A stretch of DNA of 64,000 nucleotides from Stenotrophomonas indicatrix (GCA_041545745.1 CP168152.1:3904001-3968000); one strand, 5' to 3'. Counted from the first letter of the stretch, positions 25,805-36,056 are shown. Notes: generated from the sequence alone by a model not told the origin. Made by a program: numbers and translations.

Positions 25805-25871
25805 AAAAAGGGGACGGAGGGGATTAAGTCGTTTGTGTCACTAACGACTTAATCCCCTCCGTCCCCTTTTT
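25805..25871. terminator. Bidirectional terminator, perfect 29-bp inverted repeat
   Basis: The left arm (25805-25833) begins AAAAAGGGGACGGAGGGGAT and the right arm (25843-25871) is its exact reverse complement, with a 9-nt loop. The ends are A5 and T5, so it can terminate in both directions. It sits just downstream of prc (stop at 25879). The arm is longer than usual for a simple terminator and may be a dispersed repeat. Confidence 0.88.
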
Positions 25872-25878
25872 CAGTCAA

Positions 25879-28056
25879 TCAGTCGGCCCAGCGGCCTGCG
25901 GCGGTGGACTGCGGCAGCACCTGCGCCGACAGCGGACGGTCGGCCTCCAGCAGGTTCACCGCGTCGGCCAGGATCGAGGCCGATTCACGCAGCAACGGAT
26001 CCGGGCGCTTCTCGGCGGCCTTCTCGCGGGCGGCATCCTTGACGATGTCGCGCTCGTTGCCGGTCAGGCCGTCATCGCTGCTGTCATCGGCCAGCGGGTC
26101 CAGGGCCAGGCCCAGTTCCTTGCGCACGATCTGGCGCTGCTTGCGCTGGGTGTCCTGGCGCTCGCGCTCGGCACGACGGGTCGCTTCATTCAGCGAAACG
26201 TACTTCTTCGCTGCTTCAGTACGGAACTGCTCCACGTCCTCGTTCCACCACTGGAATTCCTTGTCGGTGGCGATACGCGAGTCATGGCGCGTTTCCAGCT
26301 TCGGCAGCAGCGGCGCGAAGTTGCCGTACTGGGTGTGCGGCACCGCGGCGATGCGGGTCCACGGCAGCGCATTGTCGTAGGTGCTCTCGCCGAACTCGGT
26401 GGCATCGACGCTGGCCGGGAACGCCAGGTCCGGCACCACACCCTTGTGCTGGGTGCTGCTGCCGCTGATGCGGAAGAACTGGGCGATGGTCAGCTTCACT
26501 TGGCCAAAGCGCTGGGATTCGCCACTCGGCCAACGGTCCAGGTCGACGATGTTCTGCACCGTGCCCTTGCCGAAACTGGTTTCACCGATGACCAGGCCAC
26601 GACCGTAGTCCTGGATGGCACCGGCAAAGATCTCCGATGCCGACGCCGAACCACGGTTGATCAGTACGGCCAGCGGACCGTCCCATGCCACGCCCTGGTT
26701 GCGGTCACTGTTGACGGTGACACGGCCACCGGATTCGCGCACCTGCACCACCGGACCCTGCTCGATGAACAGACCGGTCAGCTCGATGGCTTCATCCAGC
26801 GAACCACCACCGTTGTTGCGCAGATCCAGCACCACGCCGTCCAGCTTGTCGGTCTTGAAACCGGCCAGCAGCTTGGCCACGTCGCGGGTGGCCGAAGCGT
26901 AGTCAGCGGCGTTGCGACGACGGCCTTCGAAGTCCTGGTAGAAGGTCGGCAGCTTGATCACACCAACCTTGCGTGCCGGCTCGCCATTGGCGGACGGGAT
27001 GGTCATGGTCTCGCCCTTGGCGGCCTGTTCGGCCAGGCGCACCTTCTGCCGGGTCAGCACCAGCGTGTGGTGCTTGCCGTCAACGCCGGCTTCGGCAGGA
27101 ATGAATTCCAGCTTGACATCGGTGTCCTTGGCGCCACGGATCTTGGCCACCACATCATCGATGCGCCAGCCGATCACATCTTCCACCAGCCCGGACTTGC
27201 CTTGGCCGACACCCACAATGCGGTCCCCCGGCTTCAGCGTGCCATCCACGGCAGCCGGACCACCGGCGATGATCTCGCGGATCACCACCACGTCGTCCTG
27301 GCGCTGCAGCTGCGCGCCGATGCCTTCCAGCGACAGCGACATCGCCTGGTTGAAGTTCTCGGCGGTACGCGGAGTGAAGTAATCGGTGTGCGGATCAACC
27401 GCGCTGGTGTAGGCGTTCATGAAGAACTGGAAGGTGTCTTCGCCCTTCAGCTCGTTGACCGACTTTTCCAGGGTGGCGTAACGCTTGTCCAGCGTCTTGC
27501 GGATGTCATCGGACTTCTTGCCGGCCAGCTTCAGGCGCAGCCAATCGTTCTTCACCGACTTGCGCCACAGCTCGTCGAGCTCGGCATTGGACGCCGCCCA
27601 CGGCACGTCCTTGCGGTCGTACTCGAAGCGCTCATCGGTGGTGAAATCCGGTTCCTGCTTGAGCAGCTTGCGCGCATAGGCCACCCGCTCGCCGACGCGC
27701 TGCTTGTAGATCGCGAACACCTGGAAGGCCGGCTCCAGTTCGCCGCCGCGGATGGCATTGGCAATGCCGGCCTGGAACGGCGCGAAGCGGGTGATGTCGG
27801 CCTGGGTGAAGTACTGCTTGCCGCCGTCCAGCGTCTCCAGGTAGCGCTTGAACACATCCTTGGAGGTGGCTTCATCGAGCGCACGCGGGCGATAGGCGTA
27901 GCGGCTGTCGGACAACAGGCCGTACACCAGCTTGGAGGTGGTCACCTGATCGGCGGTGGAGGCAGCCGGCAACGCCGGCGAGTCGGCCTTGGCCGCCAGC
28001 GCCAGCGGCGCGACCAGCGCCAGGGCCATCAGGAATGCGGGGGCTTTGAATTTCAT
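25879..28056 (-). CDS. prc: Carboxy-terminal processing (tail-specific) protease, S41A
   Basis: 725 residues with a signal peptide (1-21). An N-terminal helical domain (TSKLVYGLLSDSRYAYRP) and a PDZ domain (about 245-330) precede the S41 core. The core has the catalytic Ser in NRGSASASEIFAGAIQDYGR and the Lys in GETSFGKGTVQ. A C-terminal DUF3340-type domain follows. It degrades or trims periplasmic proteins; in other proteobacteria it controls peptidoglycan hydrolases and processes PBP3. Monocistronic with its own terminator. Confidence 0.95.
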   Translation of the reverse strand: MKFKAPAFLMALALVAPLALAAKADSPALPAASTADQVTTSKLVYGLLSDSRYAYRPRALDEATSKDVFKRYLETLDGGKQYFTQADITRFAPFQAGIANAIRGGELEPAFQVFAIYKQRVGERVAYARKLLKQEPDFTTDERFEYDRKDVPWAASNAELDELWRKSVKNDWLRLKLAGKKSDDIRKTLDKRYATLEKSVNELKGEDTFQFFMNAYTSAVDPHTDYFTPRTAENFNQAMSLSLEGIGAQLQRQDDVVVIREIIAGGPAAVDGTLKPGDRIVGVGQGKSGLVEDVIGWRIDDVVAKIRGAKDTDVKLEFIPAEAGVDGKHHTLVLTRQKVRLAEQAAKGETMTIPSANGEPARKVGVIKLPTFYQDFEGRRRNAADYASATRDVAKLLAGFKTDKLDGVVLDLRNNGGGSLDEAIELTGLFIEQGPVVQVRESGGRVTVNSDRNQGVAWDGPLAVLINRGSASASEIFAGAIQDYGRGLVIGETSFGKGTVQNIVDLDRWPSGESQRFGQVKLTIAQFFRISGSSTQHKGVVPDLAFPASVDATEFGESTYDNALPWTRIAAVPHTQYGNFAPLLPKLETRHDSRIATDKEFQWWNEDVEQFRTEAAKKYVSLNEATRRAERERQDTQRKQRQIVRKELGLALDPLADDSSDDGLTGNERDIVKDAAREKAAEKRPDPLLRESASILADAVNLLEADRPLSAQVLPQSTAAGRWAD

Positions 28057-28245
28057 TGACGTGCTCGAAGGCGCCTTGCCAAGGGGGAGACTGCAGGGTG
28101 TTCAGACACCGCGACAGTGCCGAAAGTTGCCGGGTTTGTCACCCGCCCACGTTCGGTGGAAAACCAGCCTAGCGGGGCCGGTGTAGCAAATTGTGAATGC
28201 AGGCGAAGGCGTGCGGACCAACGGTCCGCACCCACCGGCGGAGCG

Positions 28246-29256
28246 TCAGGAAACGCCGGCGCCCTTGGCCTGTACGTCGGCGTGGTACGACGAGCGCACC
28301 ATCGGGCCGGAGGCCACGTGGCTGAAGCCCAGCTCGTAACCGTAGACTTCCAGCGCCTTGTAGTCTTCCGGGGTCCAGTACTTCAGCACCGGGTGATGAT
28401 GCGCGGTCGGCTGCAGGTACTGGCCGATGGTGATCATGTCCACGTTGTGCGCACGCAGGTCGCGCATGGTGGCCTTGATCTGTTCGAAGTCTTCGCCCAG
28501 GCCCAGCATGATGCCCGACTTGGTCGGCACGTCAGGGTGCTGTGCCTTGAAGTTCTTCAGCAGGTTCAACGACCACTGGTAATCGGCACCCGGGCGCACG
28601 TTGCGGTACAGGTCCGGAACGGTTTCGATGTTGTGGTTGAACACATCCGGCGGGTTCTGCGCGAGGATCTCCAGCGCGCGCTCCATGCGGCCCTTGCCGC
28701 GAAAGTCCGGGGTCAGCACTTCAATGCGGGTGCCCGGCGACTTCTCGCGGATGGCGGTGATGCAGTCGACAAAGTGCTGGGCACCGCCGTCGCGCAGGTC
28801 ATCGCGGTCGACGCTGGTCACCACCACGTACTTCAGACCCATGTCGGCCACGGTCTGGCCCAGGCTGGCCGGCTCGTTGGCATCGGGCGGCTTCGGCCGG
28901 CCGTGTGCCACGTCGCAGAACGAGCAGCGACGGGTGCAGACCTCGCCCAGGATCATGAAGGTGGCGGTGCCGTGGCTGAAGCATTCGTGGATGTTCGGGC
29001 AGCTGGCCTCTTCGCACACAGTCACCAGGCGGTTCTCGCGCAGTTTGGCTTTCAGGTTCTGCACGGCATTGCCCGAAGGAATGCGCACGCGGATCCAGGA
29101 GGGCTTGCGCAGCACCGGCACGTCGGCGAACTGCACCGGCGAACGGTTGATCTTGTCCCCACCCATCTGCTTGACCCCGGCCTGCAACGGCGCGGTGGAC
29201 GGAAGCTCGGCCTGCACGATCTGCAGGGGAATGGTGCGGGCAGTGGTTTCAGTCAT
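28246..29256 (-). CDS. lipA: Lipoyl synthase
   Basis: 336 residues. A radical-SAM enzyme that inserts two sulfurs into octanoyl groups. The auxiliary cluster motif C-x4-C-x5-C ([12 protein letters not shown]) and the radical-SAM motif C-x3-C-x2-C (CTRRCSFC) are both intact, and the C-terminal [10 protein letters not shown] supplies the conserved RSSYHA. It lies 17 bp downstream of lipB. The 190 bp between lipA and prc hold no gene. Confidence 0.97.
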   Translation of the reverse strand: MTETTARTIPLQIVQAELPSTAPLQAGVKQMGGDKINRSPVQFADVPVLRKPSWIRVRIPSGNAVQNLKAKLRENRLVTVCEEASCPNIHECFSHGTATFMILGEVCTRRCSFCDVAHGRPKPPDANEPASLGQTVADMGLKYVVVTSVDRDDLRDGGAQHFVDCITAIREKSPGTRIEVLTPDFRGKGRMERALEILAQNPPDVFNHNIETVPDLYRNVRPGADYQWSLNLLKNFKAQHPDVPTKSGIMLGLGEDFEQIKATMRDLRAHNVDMITIGQYLQPTAHHHPVLKYWTPEDYKALEVYGYELGFSHVASGPMVRSSYHADVQAKGAGVS

Positions 29257-29273
29257 GGCGTTTCCGGGGGCGG

Positions 29274-29987
29274 TCAGGCGGCCGCAGAGAGATCAGGCAG
29301 TTCAGGCACGGGCTGCAGCAGCAGGCCGAACTGGCGGGCCAGGTGGTCCAGCAGCACCGGCTTGACGGCGTCCATCCCGGACGGACCGCCCAAGTCTAGC
29401 ACCGTGGTCACCTGCAACCCCTCGTAACCACAGGGGTTGATGCGATGGAAAGGGTCAAGGTCCATGGCCACGTTGAAGGCCAGGCCATGGAAGGTGCAGC
29501 CGCGGCGCACGCGGATGCCGAGCGCGGCGATCTTGGCGCCACCGACATAGACGCCCGGGGCGCCGTCGAGCCGTTCGGCACCGATGTTCCACTCGGCCAG
29601 CGTGTCGATGATGGCCTGCTCGATGCGGCACACGTAGTCGCGCACGCCGATGCCCAGCCGCGGCAGACGCAGCAGCGGGTAGATCACGATCTGGCCGGGG
29701 CCGTGGTAGGTCACCTGGCCGCCGCGATCGACGTGGACCACCGGGATCTCACCCGGCGCCAGCACGTGCTCGACCTTGCCGGCCTGGCCCAGGGTGAACA
29801 CCGGATCGTGCTCGACCACCCACAGTTCGTCGAGCGTGTCGTCGTCGCGCTGGTCGGTGAAACGCTGCATGGCGTGCCAGACCGGTTCGTAGGGCTGGCG
29901 CCCCAGGTCACGGACCACCGCCGGGCGCGGCGGACGCGCCTCGGGGGCCGCCACTTCGGCAGGGCAGCTGACGGCTACACCGTCCAC
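29274..29987 (-). CDS. lipB: Octanoyltransferase
   Basis: 237 residues. Transfers octanoate from acyl carrier protein to lipoyl domains, preceding Lip[21 protein letters not shown] is the conserved acyl-binding region. [18 protein letters not shown] carries the catalytic Lys and [11 protein letters not shown] the catalytic Cys. The start at 29987 overlaps the ybeD-like gene by 13 bp. The N-terminal 20 residues before VRDLG are Pro/Ala-rich, so a shorter start is possible. Confidence 0.95.
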   Translation of the reverse strand: MDGVAVSCPAEVAAPEARPPRPAVVRDLGRQPYEPVWHAMQRFTDQRDDDTLDELWVVEHDPVFTLGQAGKVEHVLAPGEIPVVHVDRGGQVTYHGPGQIVIYPLLRLPRLGIGVRDYVCRIEQAIIDTLAEWNIGAERLDGAPGVYVGGAKIAALGIRVRRGCTFHGLAFNVAMDLDPFHRINPCGYEGLQVTTVLDLGGPSGMDAVKPVLLDHLARQFGLLLQPVPELPDLSAAA

Positions 29988-30253
29988 TTCACTTCCGGGT
30001 GGTCGCGCAGGGCCTGGTGGGCCACGTCGTACTGTTCACGGTTCTCGGCCCGGAAGACCAGGCGCACCGAGACGTACTTGCCGTTGGACGAATGCTTCCA
30101 GCTGATGCGCTCGTTCACCACGTCAACGCCAGCAGCCAGCAGCAGGCGGGGGAGTTCATGCTCCAGGCCGCGGTTGGCCGGGCCCATCGCGCTGAGCTCG
30201 AACTGACCGGGGAACTGGAAGCCGTGTTCGGGATTGTCGGACTTGATTTCCAT
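29975..30253 (-). CDS. ybeD: YbeD/DUF493 family protein
   Basis: 92 residues. A small ACT-like fold protein ([33 protein letters not shown], then HPEVKWTV at the C-terminus). Its conserved position next to lipB matches E. coli ybeD-lipB. Function unknown. I took the ATG at 30253 (MEIKSDNPE) since the additional 32 codons upstream do not look like the family. Confidence 0.9.
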   Translation of the reverse strand: MEIKSDNPEHGFQFPGQFELSAMGPANRGLEHELPRLLLAAGVDVVNERISWKHSSNGKYVSVRLVFRAENREQYDVAHQALRDHPEVKWTV

Positions 30254-30533
30254 GCGCCCATTATCGGGCCGCAGGGCAACAAACCCAAGAGTATTCACAT
30301 AGGCCGGCGGCACCGCAGGCGGGCCGCTGCGTTGCAGCTGAACGTCCATTCAGGCCCGGATCCAACTCCGAGGGGCCCGCCCCCGTCCCCTCGGCTCCGC
30401 CTGCGGTAACCAATTGTATCGATCAGACAATGTTGTTTTCGGAACAGACAAGTGATCCCAGCGCGCTCGTTCCGTCACGGCACCGGGAGTAACGTGTCGT
30501 TGCATAAAACGACAAACAAAAGCCCCCTTCCCG

Positions 30534-31607
30534 ATGATCATCCCATCCATGCGTCACCTCGCAGCTTTCGGGCTGTCCGGCCTGCTGGCCACCGCCCTTC
30601 CCCTTTCCGCCCAGGCGGCCGAACAATGCGGCCCGGACGCGATGCGCGAGCATCCACCGCAGGTCAATTTCCGCGTCGACAACGACCTGTTCGGCGGCCG
30701 CCACCAGGACCAGGGCTATACCAATGGCGCCCAGCTGACCCTGGTTTCGCCCAACCTGGTCGACTACACCGATGACCCCTGCCTGCCGCGCCTGGCGCGC
30801 TGGGTGAACAGCCACCTGGAGGCACTGCACCCGGGCAAGTTCGAACAGCAGAACATGATTTTCAGCATGGCCCAGGGCATCTTCACCCCTACCGACCCGA
30901 CCCGCAGCGACCTGATCGAGGATGACCGGCCGTATGCCGGCGTGCTGCTGGTCAGTTTCGGCTTCAACGCGCGCAGTGGCGATCGCCTGCAGACCACCCA
31001 GCTGTCGCTGGGCGTGGTCGGGCCGTGGGCGCAGGGCAAGCAGGTGCAGGACGCCGTGCACAGCGTGCTGGGCGATGAGAAGTTCAAGGGTTGGGACAAC
31101 CAGTTGCACAACGAACCGGTGTTCATGCTGACCCACGAACGCATGCGCCGCTGGCCGGGCGATGCCAGCGTCAATGCCGACGGCTGGGGCTGGGATGCGA
31201 TCAGCCACTACGGCGGTTCGATCGGCAACCTGGAAACCAAGGCGAACATCGGCGGCGAAGTGCGCTTCGGCTGGAAGCTGCCGGACGATTTCGGCAGCAC
31301 CCCGCTGCGCCCGGCCGGCGAGAACACCGCACCAACCCGGGGTAGCAAGCCCAGCGGCTGGTCGTGGCACCTGTTTGCCACCACCGATGCGGCGTGGGTG
31401 ATCCGCGATATCACCCTGGATGGCAACACGTTCCGCAACAGCCACAGCGTGGACAAGCGTCATGTGGTCGCCCAAGGCGGTTATGGCATCGCGGTGATGC
31501 GCGGCCGCTGGAAGTTCGCGATGGCGCGCTACCACAGCACCCGCGAATTCGATGGCCAGCGGCAGTCGCCGGTGTTTGGCAGTTTCACCATCAGCCGCTC
31601 GCTGTAA
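30534..31607 (+). CDS. LpxR-family (DUF2219) outer-membrane lipid A deacylase-like protein
   Basis: 357 residues. A signal peptide ends AQAAEQCG. The mature part has NFRVDNDLFGGRHQDQGYTNG, RPYAGVLLVSFG and a C-terminal RYHSTREFDGQRQ...GSFTISRSL, the pattern of LpxR barrels that remove 3'-acyl chains from lipid A. Activity is inferred from family. Two ATGs (30534, 30549) are close together with no clear ribosome site; I give the first. The gene is inserted on the opposite strand within the dacC-ybeD-lipB series. Confidence 0.82.
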   Translation: MIIPSMRHLAAFGLSGLLATALPLSAQAAEQCGPDAMREHPPQVNFRVDNDLFGGRHQDQGYTNGAQLTLVSPNLVDYTDDPCLPRLARWVNSHLEALHPGKFEQQNMIFSMAQGIFTPTDPTRSDLIEDDRPYAGVLLVSFGFNARSGDRLQTTQLSLGVVGPWAQGKQVQDAVHSVLGDEKFKGWDNQLHNEPVFMLTHERMRRWPGDASVNADGWGWDAISHYGGSIGNLETKANIGGEVRFGWKLPDDFGSTPLRPAGENTAPTRGSKPSGWSWHLFATTDAAWVIRDITLDGNTFRNSHSVDKRHVVAQGGYGIAVMRGRWKFAMARYHSTREFDGQRQSPVFGSFTISRSL

Positions 31608-31623
31608 GCGATCGGGCTGAGGG

Positions 31624-31813
31624 TGGTAGTGCCGGCCGCTGGCCGGCTCCAGGCATAGCCGGATGGGCCGGTGGTAGTGCCGGCCGCTGGCCGGCTCCAG
31701 GTATAGCCGGATGGGCTCATGGGGAGCCGGCCAGCGGCCGGCACTACCCGTATCCGGGCGGCATCATGAGCGGCCGGCATTACCGGCATCCGGACGGGCT
31801 CATGCAGAGCCGG
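31624..31813. repeat. Cluster of SMAG repeats after lpxR
   Basis: Two direct copies of GGTAGTGCCGGCCGCTGGCC plus GGCTCCAGG(C/T)ATAGCCGGATGGG start at 31624 and 31673 (49-bp period). An inverted copy follows at 31720-31749, and then two degenerate copies to about 31813. Confidence 0.88.
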
Positions 31814-31825
31814 CTCCCGAAACAG

Positions 31826-31851
31826 AAAAGGCCGGCATTCGCCGGCCTTTT
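31826..31851. terminator. Bidirectional terminator between lpxR and dacC
   Basis: AAAAGGCCGGC (31826-31836) pairs perfectly with GCCGGCCTTTT (31841-31851) around a 4-nt loop, giving A4 and T4 tails for the two convergent genes. Confidence 0.9.
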
Positions 31852-31875
31852 CCGTTCACCGCAGCAGGCTGCGGA

Positions 31876-33093
31876 TCATTCCGATTCCCACCACATCCAG
31901 AAGCTGTCCCACAGGCGCTTGAAGAAGCCGGCCTGCTCGACCGCTGCCACGGCCACCAGCGGCGCTTCGGCCACCAGCTTGCCATCCAGGGTGACCTTGA
32001 CGGTGCCGATCTGCTGGCCAGCGGTGAACGGTGCTTCCAGGGTCTTGGGCACGTCGATGCTCGGCTTCAGGTCGTTGTAGCGACCGCGTGGCACGCTGAC
32101 CAGCATCGGCTGCGCCACGCCCAGCTGCACCTTGTCGGTGGTGCCCTTCCATACCTTGTGCTCGGCCACGGCCTTGCCCGGCTCGTACAAGCGGTGGGTC
32201 TCGAAGAAGCGGAAGCCCCAGTTCAACAGGGCCAGGCTGTCATCGGCGCGCTGCTTTTCAGACTCGCCGCCCAGCACCACCGCGACCAGACGCTGGTCAC
32301 CGCGCTGGGCCGAGCTCATCAGGCAGTAGCCGGCTTCGGAGGTGTGGCCGGTCTTGATGCCGTCCACGCTGCCATCGCGCCACAACAGCAGGTTGCGGTT
32401 CGGCTGCTTGATGTTGCCGACCTGGAATTCCTTGATCTTGTTGTACGCGTAGGTTTCCGGGTAGTCGCGCACCATCGCGCGGCCGAGCAGGGCCAGGTCG
32501 TAGGCGCTGCTGTGATGGCCCGGGGCGGTCAGGCCATGGGCGTTCACGAAGTGCGAGTTCTTCATGCCGATCTTGGCGGCGTAGCTGTTCATCAGCGAAG
32601 CGAAGGCTTCTTCGCTGCCTGCCACGTGCTCGGCCAGGGCGATCGCGGCGTCATTGCCGGACTGGATCGCCATGCCCTTTTCCATGTCTTCCAGGCGTGC
32701 AGTCTGGTTGACCGGGAAGCCGCTGTAGCTGCCGTCGGTGCCAGCACCACCTTCGCGCCAGGCGCGTTCGCTCATCATCACCTGGTCGTCCGGACGGACC
32801 TTGCCGTTCTTGACCTCGGCGGCGATCACGTAGGACGTCATCACCTTGGTGATGCTGGCCGGGGCCAGCTGTTCATTGACGTTCTCACCTGCCAGTACCT
32901 GGCCGGTGGCGTAGTCCATCAGCACCCAGGCCTTGGACACGCGGGGTGCGGGCGCCGGCGGCGTGGCCACGGTGGCGGGGGCAGCAGCAGCGGCAGGCGT
33001 CGGGGTGGCCGGGGTCGGCAGCGGCGTCTGGGCGGAGGCCAGGCCCACCACCAGGGTGGCGGCCAGGGCAGTGGCGGCGGAACGGAAATTCAT
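31876..33093 (-). CDS. dacC: D-alanyl-D-alanine carboxypeptidase (PBP5/6 class)
   Basis: 405 residues with a signal peptide of about 22 and a Pro/Ala-rich linker. The three penicillin-binding motifs are in order: SITK (in PASITKVMTSYVIA), SGN (SGNDAAIALAEH) and KTG (KTGHTSEAGYC). A PBP5-type C-terminal domain and a terminal amphipathic helix (FKRLWDSFWMWWES) for membrane attachment follow. It trims peptidoglycan pentapeptides. It is the third gene of the mltB-rlpA-dacC series. The dacA/dacC choice of name is arbitrary. Confidence 0.93.
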   Translation of the reverse strand: MNFRSAATALAATLVVGLASAQTPLPTPATPTPAAAAAPATVATPPAPAPRVSKAWVLMDYATGQVLAGENVNEQLAPASITKVMTSYVIAAEVKNGKVRPDDQVMMSERAWREGGAGTDGSYSGFPVNQTARLEDMEKGMAIQSGNDAAIALAEHVAGSEEAFASLMNSYAAKIGMKNSHFVNAHGLTAPGHHSSAYDLALLGRAMVRDYPETYAYNKIKEFQVGNIKQPNRNLLLWRDGSVDGIKTGHTSEAGYCLMSSAQRGDQRLVAVVLGGESEKQRADDSLALLNWGFRFFETHRLYEPGKAVAEHKVWKGTTDKVQLGVAQPMLVSVPRGRYNDLKPSIDVPKTLEAPFTAGQQIGTVKVTLDGKLVAEAPLVAVAAVEQAGFFKRLWDSFWMWWESE

Positions 33094-33195
33094 GGGACAG
33101 CAGGCTCCAGGGGACGGCCGGAAAATGAAGGATGGGGCGAGGTGACCATTGTAAGGCCGGGGTGGCAAGGGCCGGCAGCACCGGCCCGGGCGGAA

Positions 33196-34440
33196 TCAGT
33201 CCTTGACGATCTGTGGCGAGCCAAAGCCCAGACCCGAGATGCGCCCGGCAAGTTCCGCCGCGCTGGCATGGTCGCTGGCGGGAACCCGCAGGCGCCACAG
33301 GGTACGACCACCGGCAGCGATGTCGCTGATGGTGGCACCGACGATGCCGGCGGCGTTGAGCTGGCCCATCGCCCGGTTGGCGTTGTCGCGGTTGGAGAAG
33401 CTGGCGACCTGCAGCATCACCGCGCCCACCACCTTCTGCGACAGGCTGGGGCTGCTGGCCGGGGCCGGGCCGCGCGGCACGGCGGTGGCCACGACCGGCG
33501 CTGCGGGGCGCGACGCGGGTGCGCTGGGCGGTAGGCTGCTGACCGCCACCTCCGGCATCGTACTGACCGCGGCCTGGGTGGTAGCCGGCTGCCCACGCTC
33601 GGGCGCGGCGTCGGCCGGCAGGCGCTTGACCAGGCGATCGATGTCACTGTCGGCGACCGCGCGTGCAGCAGGTGCGGGGCGGGCGCTGGCGACGGCAGCG
33701 GTGGCCGCAGCCGCTTCAGCAGCACGGCGCTCGCGGCGCGACGGCTTCTGCGCCATCAGGTTGGTTTCACCCGGTTGCACCGCGCGCACTTCCACGTTGC
33801 CGGTACCGCGCTGGGTGATGCCCAAGCGCACGGCGGCGGCATAGCTGAGATCGACCACGCGGCCATCGTGGAACGGACCACGATCATTGACGCGCACGAT
33901 CACCGATTCGCCATTGTCCAGGTTGGTCACGCGGGCGAAGCTGGGCAGCGGCAAGGTCTTGTGCGCAGCGGTGAACTGGTACATGTCGTAGACCTCGCGG
34001 TTCGAGGTCAGGCGGCCGTGGAACTTGGCGCCATAGTACGAAGCAGTGCCACGCTCGACGTAGTTGCGGGTGTCGTCGAGCACCTTGTACTGCTTGCCCA
34101 GCACCACGTAGGGCGATTTGTTGCCGATCGCCGATCGGTCCTCATTGGTGACCAGCGGCTCGGGAATGCAGGCCACGTTGGGCACGTAACTGGGCGTGGT
34201 GTCTTTCACACCGGGCTTGTACAGGCCACCGGCGGTGTAGTTGCCACGCGTGGACATGTCCTCGGTGGCGGCCGCGTACGGCGAGCCCTCCGGACAATGC
34301 GCCGGACGCCCGCCCTTGCCCTGCACCACCGTGCTGGACGTCTTGCCACCGTGGCCGGCGGTCGCCGGCTTCTTCGGCGCGCTGCTGCAGGCGGCCAGCG
34401 CGAGGACGATCAATCCAGGGACCAGCCATCTGATGTTCAT
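33196..34440 (-). CDS. rlpA: Septal-ring lytic transglycosylase RlpA
   Basis: 414 residues. The lipobox ALAAC gives a lipoprotein with Cys18. The double-psi beta-barrel domain (RGTASYYGAKFHGRLTSNRE ... VRVNDRGPFHDGRVVDLSYAAA) contains the usual Glu and Asp. After an Ala/Pro-rich linker of about 100 residues comes a C-terminal SPOR domain (VMLQVASFSNRDNANRAMGQL) that binds denuded glycan strands at the septum. Its ATG overlaps the mltB stop by 4 bp. Confidence 0.95.
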   Translation of the reverse strand: MNIRWLVPGLIVLALAACSSAPKKPATAGHGGKTSSTVVQGKGGRPAHCPEGSPYAAATEDMSTRGNYTAGGLYKPGVKDTTPSYVPNVACIPEPLVTNEDRSAIGNKSPYVVLGKQYKVLDDTRNYVERGTASYYGAKFHGRLTSNREVYDMYQFTAAHKTLPLPSFARVTNLDNGESVIVRVNDRGPFHDGRVVDLSYAAAVRLGITQRGTGNVEVRAVQPGETNLMAQKPSRRERRAAEAAAATAAVASARPAPAARAVADSDIDRLVKRLPADAAPERGQPATTQAAVSTMPEVAVSSLPPSAPASRPAAPVVATAVPRGPAPASSPSLSQKVVGAVMLQVASFSNRDNANRAMGQLNAAGIVGATISDIAAGGRTLWRLRVPASDHASAAELAGRISGLGFGSPQIVKD

Positions 34441-35585
34441 GCCGGGGGCAGCTCCTGTCCGGCAATGGCCTGCGACAACTGGAACACGGCCATCGCGTAC
34501 ATCTTCGAGAGGTTGTAGCGGGTGATTGCGTAGTAGTTCTGGAAGCCCAGCCAGTACTGCTTGCCGGTGCTGCCTTCAAGGGTGATCGGGGTGGCCGTGG
34601 CACCCGGCTGCACCGGCGCACTGGGCTGGTAGCCGCGCTGGGCCAGGTCGGCCAGCGACCAGGTGGGCATCCACTCGGTCGGGTTGAACTCCTCGCGGTC
34701 GGCGGCGAGCGTGGCCGGCACGGCAACCTGGCCGCCACGCACCCAACCGCCCTTCTTCACGAAGTAGTTGGCGATGGAGGAGAACACGTCGTCGTAGCTG
34801 GTGAACAAGTCACGGCGACCATCGCCGTTGCCGTCCACCGCGTAATCCAGATAGCTGGAGGGCATGAACTGGCCCATGCCCATCGCGCCGGCATAGCTGC
34901 CCTTGAGCGTGGTGATGTCCAGCTTTTCCTCGCGACCGAGTTCGAACAGCTTGGCCAGTTCATCGCGGAAGAACAGCTCGCGGCGCACTTCGCGCTCCAG
35001 CTTGGTCGGGTCGCCACTGCGCGGGTAATAGAAGGCCAACGTATACAAGGCGTCGAGCACGCGATGGCTGCCGGCATTCTTGCCGTAGCTGGTTTCCACG
35101 CCGATGATCGCCACGATCACTTCCGCCGGCACGCCGGTGCGCTGCTGCACACGGTCCAGTTCGGCGCGATGCTGGGCAAGAAACGCCTTGCCGCCATCGA
35201 TGCGTGCCTTGCTGATGAACATCGGCCGGTATTCGTTCCACGGCTTGACCCGCTCTGCCGGCCGCGACATGGCGGCGATGATCGGCTGGCGCACCTGCGC
35301 CTGGTCGAGCACGTTGCGGATCTCGTCGGGCTTGAGGCCGTAGCGCTTGGCAGTGTCGGCAATGAATCTGGCGCGCGCGGTTTCGAACGGCACCGGGGTG
35401 AGATCGACCGGCGTTGCCGTAGCGGCTGGCGCTTCAGGCGCGGCTTCGGCCGGGGCCTGAGGCTTGGCCGCCGGGTGGCGCGGCGTACTGCTGGCCTGGG
35501 GCGAAGTCGGTGGGGACGTCGGCTGGGTCGCACAGGCGACCAGGCCGAGGGTGAGCATGCAGGCCAGAGAACGTCGAATCATCAC
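34437..35585 (-). CDS. mltB: Membrane-bound lytic murein transglycosylase B
   Basis: 382 residues. The lipobox GLVAC places the acylated Cys at residue 18. After a Pro/Ala-rich linker the SLT domain begins (AKRYGLKPDEIRNVLDQAQV). VAIIGVETSYGKNAGSHRVLD carries the catalytic Glu, and KGSYAGAMGMGQFMPSSYLDY and DGNGDGRRDLFTSYDD follow as in MltB. It cleaves the MurNAc-GlcNAc bond with 1,6-anhydro formation. First gene of mltB-rlpA-dacC. Confidence 0.95.
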   Translation of the reverse strand: MMIRRSLACMLTLGLVACATQPTSPPTSPQASSTPRHPAAKPQAPAEAAPEAPAATATPVDLTPVPFETARARFIADTAKRYGLKPDEIRNVLDQAQVRQPIIAAMSRPAERVKPWNEYRPMFISKARIDGGKAFLAQHRAELDRVQQRTGVPAEVIVAIIGVETSYGKNAGSHRVLDALYTLAFYYPRSGDPTKLEREVRRELFFRDELAKLFELGREEKLDITTLKGSYAGAMGMGQFMPSSYLDYAVDGNGDGRRDLFTSYDDVFSSIANYFVKKGGWVRGGQVAVPATLAADREEFNPTEWMPTWSLADLAQRGYQPSAPVQPGATATPITLEGSTGKQYWLGFQNYYAITRYNLSKMYAMAVFQLSQAIAGQELPPA

Positions 35586-36056
35586 CGCAGGTTAGCAGGT
35601 CATGGATGAATTAAAACCCCTAAGGCCATGAATCACAACGATTTGCTCGCGTTCAGCATGAAATGTGAAGGCGTCGTGATTGACCTACCCCATTCAGGTA
35701 GAGGTTGCCGGTTGCGTCCCCATCCCCGCAGACGCAACCGGCCACCGGACCCGGTCGGTACCTGCGCGGCTGCCGCTCCCCAGTGGCAGTGCTCCGCGCT
35801 CCTTGTACCTGTTGGATCAGTACTGCTTTCCCATCCGACGCCCCTCGCGCTGCATCAAAGACGGCGCGCCATGCCGAACGGGCCGCCATTGTGCAGGCCG
35901 ATTGCGACAAGTCCATTGATCAGGATCAACGCGGCGTCAAAATGTGAATTGGCGCCCACTTTTAATGGAACTTCGTCAGCGGCCATGCTGCTGTGCGGCG
36001 TTGTGGGAACGATTACAGAAATGCGCTTGCGCAGATTCATGTGTGCATCGGCGGCG
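35586..36056. other. Intergenic stretch upstream of mltB, no confident gene
   Basis: The first 100 bases are A/T-richer than the surroundings and probably hold the mltB promoter. A weak hairpin (GGTTGCCGGTTGCGT with ACGCAACCGGCC) lies near 35702-35743. A minus-strand frame of about 60 codons ends at 35855 (MNLRKRISVI... FDAALILINGLVAIGL) and may be a remnant gene, but nothing identifies it. Confidence 0.5.
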
